From assembly GCA_018646625.1 (NCBI GenBank), contig JABGUJ010000001.1, forward strand, positions 503,534 to 567,533: a DNA stretch of 64,000 bases, read 5' to 3'. Shown piece after piece: positions 50,979-60,367 of this stretch (positions are counted from its first letter, which is position 1; each line of letters opens with the position of its first letter). The notes under the pieces are model-generated. The model was not told the DNA's origin. It saw only the letters and a list, made by a program, of their open reading frames with translations, and did no database searches. Source of the DNA: Candidatus Woesearchaeota archaeon. GTDB taxonomy: Archaea > Nanobdellota > Nanobdellia > Woesearchaeales > JABGUJ01. Made by a program: the position numbers and the translations under genes.

Positions 50979-51746
50979 TTAGATTATCGAGACATCTGCC
51001 TTAATTACACTCTCAATTCCTAGTTTTATGTAATTATCTCTTCTAAAATCTAGTCCCGAATCGATATCCAAAGGTACGCTTATTGCCAGAGTATCTCCGC
51101 CAGCAACATTTTGCATAATTCTTACATTGATCTTTTGCTTCTCGAGATGCAAATCTTTTTCTTTTCCATCAACCGAAACAATATTCTCATATCTATCAAA
51201 CTCTATGATTGCATCAGTATATGTTGCACCTGGAGGAACTTCCGCTTGAGAAATTATCAAAGGTGTGCCATCGATGAGCTTAACAATCTTGCCACCAGAT
51301 CCTCTATCTATCAATGATCTTTCTTTCCCTAATGAATTTCTAACAGTGATTTCTTTAATATTTAGTATAACATAGTCAACCAGACTTAGCATAGGACTAA
51401 TCTCAAGCTGAGCAAAGGCTTTTATCGAAGATGGTGCTTGTTTATCTGGACTAACAATGTTAAACGGAACTTTCTCTTCAGTATAAATCTCAATATCAAC
51501 TTCGTCCTCGCTTTCAATTACTTCAGCTTCCGCAACCTTTGTGGTTCCATTATAAACATCTTCTGGCTTTTCAATTATTACAACAGGTTCTTCTTCTTCC
51601 TGCACAATTTCATCTACGGGTTGTTCTACAACAACTTCCATAACTTCATTACTCTCAACAGGTTCATTAACGGAATATTCTTCCACTCCGCCACACCCTA
51701 CCATAAAAATAATTAAAACAATAATTGCAATCAATAATTTTTTCAT
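50979..51746 (-). CDS. DUF4382-like lipoprotein
   Basis: A 255-residue lipoprotein. Signal MKKLLIAIIVLIIFMVGC ends in a lipobox; an acidic Glu/Val-rich spacer (about 25-90) follows. The C-terminal domain (VDYVILNIKEITVRNSLG...VPPGATYTDAIIEFDRYENI) follows the plan of DUF4382 beta-sandwich domains of surface proteins. Extracytoplasmic; function unknown. It lies just downstream of DNA polymerase on the same strand but without a functional link. Confidence 0.8.
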   Translation of the reverse strand: MKKLLIAIIVLIIFMVGCGGVEEYSVNEPVESNEVMEVVVEQPVDEIVQEEEEPVVIIEKPEDVYNGTTKVAEAEVIESEDEVDIEIYTEEKVPFNIVSPDKQAPSSIKAFAQLEISPMLSLVDYVILNIKEITVRNSLGKERSLIDRGSGGKIVKLIDGTPLIISQAEVPPGATYTDAIIEFDRYENIVSVDGKEKDLHLEKQKINVRIMQNVAGGDTLAISVPLDIDSGLDFRRDNYIKLGIESVIKADVSII

Positions 51747-51761
51747 ACTCTTCGACCTCCA

Positions 51762-54086
51762 TTAAAATTGAAATAAACTTTTTTGTTGACTTCCTCTTAC
51801 AACATCATCAAAACTCTGATGAAGCAACGATAACAACGTGTCAGCTATCGGTTTTATTTGTTTTTCAACATAATGATCATAATCTAAAGGACTTGTGTGT
51901 TTCTGGATAGGCTCCGGCCCATTAACAGTAATATAATAACTGATTTTTCTACTCTCCAATTTATCTAACATCCTGGCTGCCTTAACATGTGGAGGTGTAG
52001 TTTTAACATATTCATCCAAATCTTTTGTCAACGACTTACTATATACTAATAAATCGTCATACTGTCCTGATCTCAAATCTTTAACATATTCTGAAATAAA
52101 CCCCATTATTTCCTTATCCTTAAAGAACAAGTTAAACAATTGGAACTGGAATTTCTTTGCGGCTTCTGTCCAATCACTTCTAACAAACTCCATACCCACA
52201 ATCTCTAGTTTCTCTTTTCCTTTATTATCAACACGCAACCCGGCATATCTTTTCTTTGCGCCATGAGCTGTTCCTCTAACAGTAGGCATGATGAATTTCT
52301 TGTAAACCTTTTCAAACTCTAATTCCATCATATTTTCTCTACAGTATTCATTGGTTACAAATTTAGAATAAAAGTCATTGATATAATTCTGAAGTTCAAG
52401 ACCTACCGCAAATGCTGAATCACTATCTTTAGTTTTAGAATCTACAAAGATAGAATCAGTATCTCCATATATGACGTCATATCCTTTCTCTTTTATTTTC
52501 TCTGAAGTTAGTTTATTCAAGAACTGACCAAAGTGAGTTATGGCATTAGCAATCTCTAGATTATAAAATCTGCATGACGGATTAGCCAACACGCCGAAGA
52601 ACGAGTTCATCAATATCTTTATAGCAAATCTTGCCAACTCATTACCTTTCTTCCTTGCTTCATCTCTTTGCTTCCACAATACATCAATGATATCTGGCAT
52701 TAATCCATCTGCATTCTTAAAAAAAGCACCATTTGGTGATTGAACAAATTTCTTTTTATCATAATCTCCTACAGGTTTATCTACGACATAAGACGCAGGA
52801 TCAATGTTAAACGACCTAATTATACTGGGATATAGACTCTTAAAATCCAGAACCAATAGATAGTCATACACTCCAGGCTTGGAATCCATAACAAAGCCAC
52901 CAGTTATTCGTTCTTCTCTTTCATTATATTTTGCAGAAGGACAAACAATTCCCTTGGACCGCGCCTCAATCAAATAGACATAGTCTAAACTTGCTACTGA
53001 TGCCCCGACCCTATCAAGTGGCATCCCCGTCAACAAACTTCGTTGTATTGTGAGTTGCAATGCATCGCTCTTGTATATTACATCATACGCCAACACCGAA
53101 TCTTTAAGATTATAGTCTGCGAGAGATTTCTTATCTTCCTTATACAATGTTTGAATTTCTTCATGTCTTGCATCCCCTACCAATAACTTTTCATCGCCTA
53201 AGAAAAACTTTGCAGCAGTATTAAGTTTATAATTATCTAATTTAATAAATGAATTCTTCAGTAAAGCAATTCCATCTAATACTTGTCTTCCACAAATATC
53301 TGCTTTCGATTCTCTAAAAAATGAAGTTTGAACAATTAATTTCGAATCTCTATCGTTTCTTCCAAACTTAAATGGTATTTTATGATGGTGCATCTTGTTT
53401 CTGATAACATCAAAATCGAATCCAATAACATTCCATCCTGTTATTATATCTGGATCCTTTTCCACTACTCGAGAAACAAACGCTTCCAACATTTTTTTCT
53501 CATTATCAAAACAGCTAACACCTTCACCACTTTCTTTGCTAACCATCAAAACTTCTTCATATCCTTCTATATACAAAGAGATACAAAAAATGTTGTGTGC
53601 TTTAGAGTCAGTCTCAATATCATACGATAATACTTTAAGATTCTCAGGAGTATAGTCACATCCATTGATCTTGGGGTCTACATATATTCTATCTACTTTT
53701 TCACCTGAAGAATACTCTCCCTCGATATTTACACTGCCTTTAACCCCATTATCCATCATAAATCTATAGGCAAATCTAATGTCTGCTTCAAAGGTCTTAA
53801 TTCCTTGATCTTCAAAATGCTCTCTAACTGTAGGAACATCTTTGGGGATATCGGTAACGAGCTTAACAACCGGTTCACCATCATAATCCACTAAAGAAAC
53901 ATCTTCGTGATCTAATCGATGAATTTTCGAAGCCCGATCAAGATCTTTCTTTAGAATAAAGAAATACGGCCGAAAAGAACTAATCGTAAGAAAACTTTCT
54001 CCATTCTCAAGTCTACCAAACAAATGAACCTTTGCTTTACCATTCTCAATTTGGTATGTCGGGTAAACAACAAATCCTTTAACCAT
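51762..54086 (-). CDS. polB: Family B replicative DNA polymerase
   Basis: A 774-residue polymerase with 3'-5' proofreading. ExoI is LSYDIETDS, ExoII TGWNVIGFDFDV, ExoIII region SLADYNLKDSVLAYD. Polymerase motifs are A: DFKSLYPSI, B: KILMNSFFGVL, C: YGDTDSIF. Length is typical of archaeal PolB. The C-terminus ends GSQQKSLFQF, which fits a PCNA-binding PIP box (Q-x-x-L-F-x-F); the PCNA gene is at 57.8 kb. Confidence 0.97.
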   Translation of the reverse strand: MVKGFVVYPTYQIENGKAKVHLFGRLENGESFLTISSFRPYFFILKKDLDRASKIHRLDHEDVSLVDYDGEPVVKLVTDIPKDVPTVREHFEDQGIKTFEADIRFAYRFMMDNGVKGSVNIEGEYSSGEKVDRIYVDPKINGCDYTPENLKVLSYDIETDSKAHNIFCISLYIEGYEEVLMVSKESGEGVSCFDNEKKMLEAFVSRVVEKDPDIITGWNVIGFDFDVIRNKMHHHKIPFKFGRNDRDSKLIVQTSFFRESKADICGRQVLDGIALLKNSFIKLDNYKLNTAAKFFLGDEKLLVGDARHEEIQTLYKEDKKSLADYNLKDSVLAYDVIYKSDALQLTIQRSLLTGMPLDRVGASVASLDYVYLIEARSKGIVCPSAKYNEREERITGGFVMDSKPGVYDYLLVLDFKSLYPSIIRSFNIDPASYVVDKPVGDYDKKKFVQSPNGAFFKNADGLMPDIIDVLWKQRDEARKKGNELARFAIKILMNSFFGVLANPSCRFYNLEIANAITHFGQFLNKLTSEKIKEKGYDVIYGDTDSIFVDSKTKDSDSAFAVGLELQNYINDFYSKFVTNEYCRENMMELEFEKVYKKFIMPTVRGTAHGAKKRYAGLRVDNKGKEKLEIVGMEFVRSDWTEAAKKFQFQLFNLFFKDKEIMGFISEYVKDLRSGQYDDLLVYSKSLTKDLDEYVKTTPPHVKAARMLDKLESRKISYYITVNGPEPIQKHTSPLDYDHYVEKQIKPIADTLLSLLHQSFDDVVRGSQQKSLFQF

Positions 54087-54126
54087 ATCTAAGAAATCCT
54101 CTTCAACATATTTAAAGCTTGCCTGA

Positions 54127-55461
54127 CTATTGAGCCACTGGTTGAGCTTGAGGTTGAATCGCGCCGCTTTCCAAATTCTCTTGTAACTGCTTTAATTCTT
54201 TAAACTTCTTAAAGAGCTTATCTGGTTTTTTCATACCGCCCACTTTATCAGTCAGATATTCTTTATCTTCCTCGGTAATCCATCCTCGTTCTAGAAGGTC
54301 ATCTACTTTTTTCTTATAGGCCGTTATGAACTTATCTCTACAGCCTGCAATAAATGTCAGATAATATGAAGTGAGTTCTTGATCAATACTTGGTTTAACA
54401 TCGGGTATCTTTCCATATGCAGCTGCTGCATCTACACACATTTTCGCGGCCTCATCTGCAAATTTTGTTCCAACTTTAATTGTGGTATGGACTATGGGAA
54501 TCAATATTGCATCAAAAAGTATGAATGCGAACACGGAGGCAATCGCACCGCCCGCCACTCTGAAGAATATGCCTGTCATTATCATCAAAGGCCCTGCAAT
54601 GATCATCAATAAAGTCCAGAAAATATTATAATTAAATTCTTCGGCAGCAATCCAATATATTATAATTATTATAACTGCAATAGCTGCCAATATTAGAAAA
54701 ACAACAGGAATACAAAGCAACCTACCAACTGTGCTGCATGCAGTCCCAACAAGTCTCATACCCATTGCAACACCGCGTTTAAACATAATCTCTAATTCAT
54801 GTATCATTCGTAATGATTTATTTGTGATCTCTTTACCAATCTCGTTAATCTTTCCCTTAACTTCGTCTTCTATTTTCTTAAGTTGCTTTTTAGCTTCTTG
54901 TCTCTCAGACCGACCCATCTTAGCTTTAATTCTTTCCCAAATACCTACAGGCAACTCAATCGCTTCTAATTTTTCATGATCTTCAACAGCTTTCTTGAAC
55001 TTGTCCATGTTTTTCATTTCAATCTTAAACGCATTCCCTATTGCATAATACTTCAAAGCCCTCTCAGATTTGATGGCTGTTACATCTTCTGGTTCCATAA
55101 ATTTATCTGCAATATTCTCCGGAATTATCTTCTTAGAAAAAACACTTATTGGAAACAACGCGACTGGTGGAAACGCAGCTATAAACCCGAACTTAATGAA
55201 ACCCAGTGTTGCCGGTAATGCGTTTCTTGAATTTTTTTTCATAGCATAAACAAAGAAACAAGCACCTCCCGCAAAGCTAACTAATGGCACACCCAAGTAC
55301 AAAGTAATCGCAGCCACAATTACTCCGAGAAGTATCTCGACTATAATAGTTCCGCGACCCATTGCTTTAATGTGGGATTTTCCTTTTTCGATTGCTAACA
55401 GAATGTGCTTTATCTTAACTTCTTTAAGATATTCTTTGTAGTCCTTTAGGCTGTCTGCCAT
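54127..55461 (-). CDS. Multi-span membrane protein of unknown function
   Basis: A 444-residue protein. Two to three spans lie at about 35-110, a charged coiled-coil region at about 125-220 (ERQEAKKQLKKIEDEVKGKI), three more spans at about 240-340, then a cytoplasmic C-terminal helix region ending in a Gln/Pro-rich tail. No family recognised. It lies just upstream of polB on the same strand. Confidence 0.75.
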   Translation of the reverse strand: MADSLKDYKEYLKEVKIKHILLAIEKGKSHIKAMGRGTIIVEILLGVIVAAITLYLGVPLVSFAGGACFFVYAMKKNSRNALPATLGFIKFGFIAAFPPVALFPISVFSKKIIPENIADKFMEPEDVTAIKSERALKYYAIGNAFKIEMKNMDKFKKAVEDHEKLEAIELPVGIWERIKAKMGRSERQEAKKQLKKIEDEVKGKINEIGKEITNKSLRMIHELEIMFKRGVAMGMRLVGTACSTVGRLLCIPVVFLILAAIAVIIIIIYWIAAEEFNYNIFWTLLMIIAGPLMIMTGIFFRVAGGAIASVFAFILFDAILIPIVHTTIKVGTKFADEAAKMCVDAAAAYGKIPDVKPSIDQELTSYYLTFIAGCRDKFITAYKKKVDDLLERGWITEEDKEYLTDKVGGMKKPDKLFKKFKELKQLQENLESGAIQPQAQPVAQ

Positions 55462-55498
55462 CTTTTAATAAAATAAAGTAAATAAAAATAAGAAAAAA

Positions 55499-55831
55499 TT
55501 ATTTCTTCTTTTTGCCTCTTTTCAATGCAATACTTAAACCTGCACCGATAGCCGCACCAACTGCTGCGCCAATTAAAGCTGCTTGTTCAGGATGCTTTGC
55601 AACATATTTTTTTGCTTTCTTTTCTGCTGCCATAAATTTCTTCTTTGCATCTTTCAAAGCCTTATTTGCTTTTTTCTTCATTGCTGCAAGCTCTTTACTA
55701 GTTTTGGCAGACCTTTTTACTGCTTTTCTCTTGACTGGCTTCCTCTTAGCAACTTTCTTTTTAGCGGGAGCTTTCCTTTTAGGTGCTGCTTTTCGTTTTG
55801 GAGCACACCTTTTTGCAGTTTTTTTCTTCAT
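55499..55831 (-). CDS. Lys/Ala-rich H1-like protein with membrane-anchor C-terminus
   Basis: A 110-residue, very basic protein. Residues 1-45 are histone-H1-like (PKRKAAPKRKAPAKKK and similar), residues 45-80 an amphipathic helix (AMKKKANKALKDAKKKFMAA), and residues 80-110 AKHPEQAALIGAAVGAAIGAG followed by a basic end. The last part resembles the C-terminal glycine-zipper span of ElaB/YqjD/DUF883 proteins. I infer a DNA-binding tail tied to a membrane. The ATG at 55831 has AGAGGTGA eight bases upstream. Confidence 0.78.
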   Translation of the reverse strand: MKKKTAKRCAPKRKAAPKRKAPAKKKVAKRKPVKRKAVKRSAKTSKELAAMKKKANKALKDAKKKFMAAEKKAKKYVAKHPEQAALIGAAVGAAIGAGLSIALKRGKKKK

Positions 55832-55941
55832 AATATCACCTCTGGAATTATGCTCTTTAACCTGATTTGGCACTATTTAAACCTTTTCAAACAGAATGGG
55901 CAATTACTAAGACTTATATACTTTGGTAAGAACAGGTGACG

Positions 55942-56454
55942 ATGAGATTCGCTTGTAACAAAACAGATCCGAAATGTAAACAGTGTGCTGAATGTTGCAA
56001 ATTTAGAGACAAACCGGTTCTAACAGATGATGAAGATTTTAATCTTAGAGAGGCAATGTTCAATAAATCTAAAGTAATCTACTTATTTCCTATGTCTCGT
56101 TACACGATATCCTTAACAGAAACCGAGAAACTCATATTAGAAAAAGAAGCAGACAAACAAGAAATTAAATTAAAGATTCTTCCCAAGAAATCATTCTACG
56201 ATGAAGAAAAAGACAAAGTATATGTTTTAGACTATTTTCTAGATTATGAAATTTGTCCATTTCTAAAAGAGAATAAATGTAACATATATTCATTACGTCC
56301 AGAGGTGTGCAAACTATTTCCACTTAAATCTCCAAATATGAAAAAAGATGTTGACGATTTTCTAACCGCACACCCAGTACATAATACCCTTTCATTCAAA
56401 GAATCAATAAAAAAAGTAAAAGAAAAATTAAATCCACAATCCAAAAGCATTTAA
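55942..56454 (+). CDS. YkgJ-type CxxCxxCC metal-binding protein
   Basis: A 170-residue protein. The N-terminal CKQCAECCKFRD and later CPFLKENKCNIYSLRPEVCKLFPL are the complete YkgJ signature for a zinc or iron-sulfur site. Family function is unsettled. The ATG at 55942 is leaderless behind ACTTATATACT (55913-55921 region). Confidence 0.88.
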   Translation: MRFACNKTDPKCKQCAECCKFRDKPVLTDDEDFNLREAMFNKSKVIYLFPMSRYTISLTETEKLILEKEADKQEIKLKILPKKSFYDEEKDKVYVLDYFLDYEICPFLKENKCNIYSLRPEVCKLFPLKSPNMKKDVDDFLTAHPVHNTLSFKESIKKVKEKLNPQSKSI

Positions 56455-56477
56455 ACTAATCTTACAACAATTACTAT

Positions 56478-57125
56478 ATGGCATCAGTAAACATGACCGC
56501 TGCACAATTAACACTTGCGAACTTCTCATTAGGTGAGTATTTTGATAGCATCAAACTGTTACTGATATTCGTAGTTGGAATAGTAATCTACGCATTTTTC
56601 ATCTTCAAATTCTATAGATTCTTGGCAAGAAGAGATATCCTTGAATTAAAACTACACAAACACCATAAAGGATTCAGTGGATTCATGGAACGGGTTGCTG
56701 CATTGGTATTGTATTTAGTAGAAAACATTCTATTGGCGCCATTACTAATATTCTTCTGGTTTGCAGTATTGTCTGTATTATTACTTTTATTAACTAAAAG
56801 TCCAAATCCTGAATCTATTCTATTAATCTCGGCGGCATTAGTAGCAGCAGTAAGAATCACATCATACTATAGTGAGAATTTATCACAAGATCTTGCAAAG
56901 ATGATACCTTTTGCTTTGCTTGGTGTATTCATCTCAGAAGTTTCATTTACAACTTTAGCATTTCCTTTAGAAACCTTTAAACAAATACCATCACTTTGGC
57001 AATCATTGCTATACTATTTGATCTTTGTAATTATGATTGAAGTTGTGATGAGAATCTTAAGAACATTGCTTGGACTAATAATTATATCAAATGTACCAAA
57101 AAAAGAAGATGACGAAAAAAACTAA
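56478..57125 (+). CDS. Membrane protein, about five spans
   Basis: A 215-residue protein with spans at about 24-45, 75-107, 115-127, 142-158 and 178-205, and a basic loop after the first span (RFLARRDILELKLHKHHKG). The topology recalls the membrane part of small ion channels such as MscS, but no MscS pore motif is visible. The next gene starts inside its 3' end, suggesting coupling. Confidence 0.72.
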   Translation: MASVNMTAAQLTLANFSLGEYFDSIKLLLIFVVGIVIYAFFIFKFYRFLARRDILELKLHKHHKGFSGFMERVAALVLYLVENILLAPLLIFFWFAVLSVLLLLLTKSPNPESILLISAALVAAVRITSYYSENLSQDLAKMIPFALLGVFISEVSFTTLAFPLETFKQIPSLWQSLLYYLIFVIMIEVVMRILRTLLGLIIISNVPKKEDDEKN

Positions 57126-57732
57126 AGACGAAGATTGTGCAGACTGCTGGTCACCTTCCGAAAGAAAGATAAAAGCTTTTTTCGAATTTACGAAGAAAGT
57201 ATTATTTTATCCCGTGGTTGTTCTGCTAGTTAAATTAGGCGTCACTGCAAATATGGTTAGTTATTTCTCGGCTTTTGTTGGTTTAGTTGCCACAGTTTAT
57301 TTATGGTACGACTTAAGAATTGCAGCCATACTATTATTGGTTTCTCTTGCAATAGATGGCATTGATGGTTCTGTAGCCAGGGCATCAAAAAAGAAAAGTC
57401 TTAGAGGGTCGATAACTGATTGTTTCTGTGACCAATTTGCGATCTCTGCTACAACTATAGGATTCATAGCTTTAGGACTTGTCGATCCAGTTATAGGTGC
57501 ACTATATCTTGTGGTTTATCCTACCGTTATTGCTTTTTCAATCATCAGGAATATAATTAAAAAACCCGCTTCTTATGTACTAAGACCGAGAATAATAGTA
57601 TTTGCGGTGTTTTGGTTATACGTAATTACTTCCTTAAACATATTCAATTATGTGATATTGCCGTTGTCGCTTATTCTACTTTACCAAGTAATAAGAGATT
57701 TTTATGTTTTAAGGGCACATCTAAAAAACTAA
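57109..57732 (+). CDS. CDP-alcohol phosphatidyltransferase
   Basis: A 207-residue membrane enzyme that joins a CDP-activated lipid to an alcohol headgroup. The complete catalytic motif D-x2-DG-x2-AR-x8-G-x3-D-x3-D is present as DGIDGSVARAS...LRGSITDCFCD. About six spans. Headgroup specificity cannot be read by eye; inositol phosphate is plausible given the synthase at 24 kb. The ATG at 57109 is used; ATG at 57091 is also possible. It overlaps the upstream membrane protein gene. Confidence 0.92.
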   Translation: MTKKTKDEDCADCWSPSERKIKAFFEFTKKVLFYPVVVLLVKLGVTANMVSYFSAFVGLVATVYLWYDLRIAAILLLVSLAIDGIDGSVARASKKKSLRGSITDCFCDQFAISATTIGFIALGLVDPVIGALYLVVYPTVIAFSIIRNIIKKPASYVLRPRIIVFAVFWLYVITSLNIFNYVILPLSLILLYQVIRDFYVLRAHLKN

Positions 57733-57749
57733 AAAAAAGAAGAATAAAA

Positions 57750-58493
57750 TTAATCGTTTTCTACTCGAGGAGCAAGTATAAAACTCAACAACACTTTATC
57801 CATAGCCTTATACTCTAGCTTTAACGGATAGTCTTTGTTAAATTGTATAGACACATTGCTACTTAGCTTACTTCCAGTAACCATTTTCTTAAGATATTCA
57901 ATTGAATACTTGGCCTTAAGTTCCTCAGAAGAGTCGCTGTTAACTTTTGTATCTTCATTATCTTCAATCTCAACTTTGGCTTTAGACAAGTCACCTTCTG
58001 CAGCAATCGTAAGTTTACCTTTCATTGCTTTGAATGCAACACTCTCTCCGACAACATCTACATCATCAACTGCTTCACTAAGCGTGCTTGAAGTAGTAGA
58101 AACTGTAACTGGAAATTGTAGATCTGGGATTCTTTGATCTTTATCTTCTAGTTCAATAATTGGAATGTAGAATGTTCTAGTGGATGTTGACTTAAGTTGT
58201 ATCTTTAACTTAGATTCTTCAACTTCCAATGAAATAGTATCATTCGGTTTAGCTCTCTTAAGAATCATTTTAAGATTACTCAAATTAATACCAATTTCAG
58301 TATCGCCTTCTACAGAATATTCGCTAAACGCACTCGATAACAATTTGAATATGACCATTGCAACGTTTGCAGGGTCCATTGCTACAAGCTCAACTGCGTT
58401 AGATGTAACTTTGAATCTTGCTTCATTTACAAGTTCTGAAATAACTGAAATGCTCTCTTTTAAGTACTTAGGCTCTGCTAATGTGAGTTTCAT
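57750..58493 (-). CDS. pcn: PCNA sliding clamp
   Basis: A 247-residue clamp that encircles DNA and holds polymerase, Hef and other partners. It opens MKLTLAEPKYLKESISVISELV and ends LLSFILAPRVEND, with typical VAMDPANVAMVIFKL and the interdomain region around RTFYIPIIELED. GGGGG lies nine bases before the ATG. Single clamp in the window; a homotrimer is expected. Confidence 0.96.
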   Translation of the reverse strand: MKLTLAEPKYLKESISVISELVNEARFKVTSNAVELVAMDPANVAMVIFKLLSSAFSEYSVEGDTEIGINLSNLKMILKRAKPNDTISLEVEESKLKIQLKSTSTRTFYIPIIELEDKDQRIPDLQFPVTVSTTSSTLSEAVDDVDVVGESVAFKAMKGKLTIAAEGDLSKAKVEIEDNEDTKVNSDSSEELKAKYSIEYLKKMVTGSKLSSNVSIQFNKDYPLKLEYKAMDKVLLSFILAPRVEND

Positions 58494-58616
58494 AACTATC
58501 CCCCTTTTCAGATCGATACAAATAGCATTACTCAGCTAGTTTATAAGCTTTATGGTGATACGCACCTAGTACCTAAATTAACGGCCTACACGCGATCTAA
58601 AGAAACTGCTTAAAAA

Positions 58617-59945
58617 TCATTCAAAACTTATTCTTTGCCCGTTTTTCATTAAATGGACACTTTCTCCCTGAACATATCCTTCCTCAACAGCTAGATTACA
58701 CATTGCAACTGCTTTTTCATCAGCACAGTGCGCAGGAATTATGTGATTTGGTTTTAACATGTTAACTAAATCTCTCAAATCTTCTCTTGATGCGTGCCCT
58801 GAAACATGAATATCTTTGAATACTCTTACGTGTCTATTTTTCAAAGCGTCTTCTAATATTTTTCTGTCTGCAACATGAACAGGACTAGGAATGATTTGAC
58901 TAGAAAATATAACATGATCTCCCGATCTTAGCTTAAAATCAAATTGATCTCTTGCCAATCTTGAAAGTACTGCCTTCTTTTCACCTTGGTGTCCCGTAAC
59001 TACAATAAGATATTTTTCAGGATGTTTAAGGTTCTTGAAAGCCTTCCTCATCTTATGAGCGAATCTATATATTTTCACATCTTTACTAAAATCAATAACA
59101 TTTGCTTCTTCACCCGCACTAACATATTTTGCAAGTGACCTTCCAAACAACAAAACCTTTCTGTCCATCTTCTTTCCAAAAGAAATTATGGATTTTAATC
59201 TTGCCAAGTGAGACGCAAATGTTGTGATAACAATTGCCTTACCTTCACTTTCTGTTCCCATTAAAACATCTTGCAACATATCTCTAGCAACTTGCTCTGA
59301 TGGCGTTTTTCTCTCGGCTTTCGCATAAATAGAATCTACAATTAAACAAACAACCCCATCTTTGCCAACTTGTTTTATTTTCTCAAAGTTTGGTTTTTTA
59401 CCGAGTACAGGATAACTATCAAACTTGAAGTCATTTGCATATACGACCGTCCCGTAAGGTGTATGTATCGCCACCATCACAGTCTGCGGAGTAGAGTGAG
59501 TCATGTTGATAAAATCAATACTAATCTTATCACTTATTTTATAAGAAGAATTTGGATGAAGTTCAACAATATCATTTTTAATCTTTTTTTTATCATCTCT
59601 TAAGATGGTACGCAGTACTGCACTTGCAAATGGCGTACAAATTATTGGCGCATTATATTTACTTGACAAATAAGGTAACGCTCCAATGTGATCCAAATGA
59701 GCGTGGGTAGGAATAATTGCTACAACTTTTTTCCTCCAGTCCTCAATATGTCTTATATCTGGTACTGCCCCTATGTTTAGTAATCTTTTTGCACTTATGT
59801 TTTTAACATCTGCATCGTCAACTTCCACTATATACTTATCTAGCAACAAACCCATGTCCATCACTACAACTTCATCATCAACCTTTATGGCGGTACAATT
59901 TCTTCCAATTTCATCATATCCACCAACAGTACATATCTCAATCAT
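58617..59945 (-). CDS. rnj: RNase J (beta-CASP ribonuclease)
   Basis: A 442-residue metallo-beta-lactamase/beta-CASP nuclease that degrades RNA 5' to 3'. Motif 2 is HAHLDHIGALPYL; motif 3 region is FINMTHSTPQTVMVAI; motif 4 YANDFKFD; the beta-CASP motifs are VTGHQGE, HVSGHASREDL and HIIPAHCADE. No N-terminal KH domains, so it is RNase J rather than aCPSF1. The ATG at 59945 follows one base after the stop of a 49-residue gene, so it is co-translated with it. Confidence 0.93.
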   Translation of the reverse strand: MIEICTVGGYDEIGRNCTAIKVDDEVVVMDMGLLLDKYIVEVDDADVKNISAKRLLNIGAVPDIRHIEDWRKKVVAIIPTHAHLDHIGALPYLSSKYNAPIICTPFASAVLRTILRDDKKKIKNDIVELHPNSSYKISDKISIDFINMTHSTPQTVMVAIHTPYGTVVYANDFKFDSYPVLGKKPNFEKIKQVGKDGVVCLIVDSIYAKAERKTPSEQVARDMLQDVLMGTESEGKAIVITTFASHLARLKSIISFGKKMDRKVLLFGRSLAKYVSAGEEANVIDFSKDVKIYRFAHKMRKAFKNLKHPEKYLIVVTGHQGEKKAVLSRLARDQFDFKLRSGDHVIFSSQIIPSPVHVADRKILEDALKNRHVRVFKDIHVSGHASREDLRDLVNMLKPNHIIPAHCADEKAVAMCNLAVEEGYVQGESVHLMKNGQRISFE

Positions 59946-59946
59946 T

Positions 59947-60096
59947 TTAGAAATCAAACAAAGACTTTTGTCTATCCTCTACCAATTTCTTTGCTTCTTG
60001 ATACGTTAATCTTTGTTCATTCATCATTTTTCTTATCTGGTCATCCTGTTCTCTCTCTGAATCTCTTTGCTTTTGCCACTGATCTACATCTTCCAT
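59947..60096 (-). CDS. Small charged helical protein coupled to RNase J
   Basis: A 49-residue protein starting MEDVDQWQKQRDSEREQDDQ, with RLTYQEAKKLVEDR near the end, a single amphipathic helix by pattern. CAGGG lies six bases before the ATG, and a TATTTAATT box near 60121-60130. Its stop and the RNase J start form TAAAATG. A regulator or partner of RNase J is possible. Confidence 0.65.
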   Translation of the reverse strand: MEDVDQWQKQRDSEREQDDQIRKMMNEQRLTYQEAKKLVEDRQKSLFDF

Positions 60097-60143
60097 GAAA
60101 CCCTGACATTTAGCTTCAATTAAATAGTTTTCTAAAGAAAAAA

Positions 60144-60312
60144 TGAGGGGGCAGGGATTCGAACCCTAGTAGGCACTAAGCCAACAGATGACCCACGGAA
60201 TGCATCATTGATCCCCATAAGAGACCTCATCACTCGAATGACTTGAGTTTGGACTCATTTAGTACCTAGGCACCAAACGAACTGTCCCGTTTGGCCACTC
60301 CGGCACCCCCTC
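60144..60312 (-). tRNA. trnL-CAA: tRNA-Leu(CAA) with two introns
   Basis: The 7-bp acceptor stem pairs GAGGGGG (60312-60306) with CCCCCTC (60151-60145), A73 discriminator at 60144, no encoded CCA. The D stem is CCG/CGG; the variable arm GGC-TTAGT-GCC marks a class II tRNA. Removing 60281-60249 (33 nt) and 60241-60190 (52 nt) gives anticodon arm ACAGA-CTCAAGA-TCTGT with anticodon CAA and an 84-nt tRNA. Intron 1, at position 30/31, has a perfect bulge-helix-bulge: helix GGAC/GTCC, bulges AG^T and AA^A, and an 11-bp intron hairpin. Intron 2 is at the canonical 37/38 with helix CTCA/TGGG. Confidence 0.9.
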
Positions 60313-60367
60313 GTACAAACTACCTTCCAGAATCTACATGTATTTTAAAAAGCTTTCTATGCACTAT

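Noticed and set aside
55512-55939. Long Phe/Ala-rich frames opposite the H1-like protein
   Set aside because: They are the reverse complement of Lys/Ala codons (TTT/TTC and GCA/GCT), a known artefact opposite basic low-complexity genes.
60144-60312. tRNA with a single long intron at 37/38
   Set aside because: Any single-intron reading gives non-Leu/Ser anticodons or a mispaired stem despite the class II arm and A73; two introns give a perfect arm with CAA.
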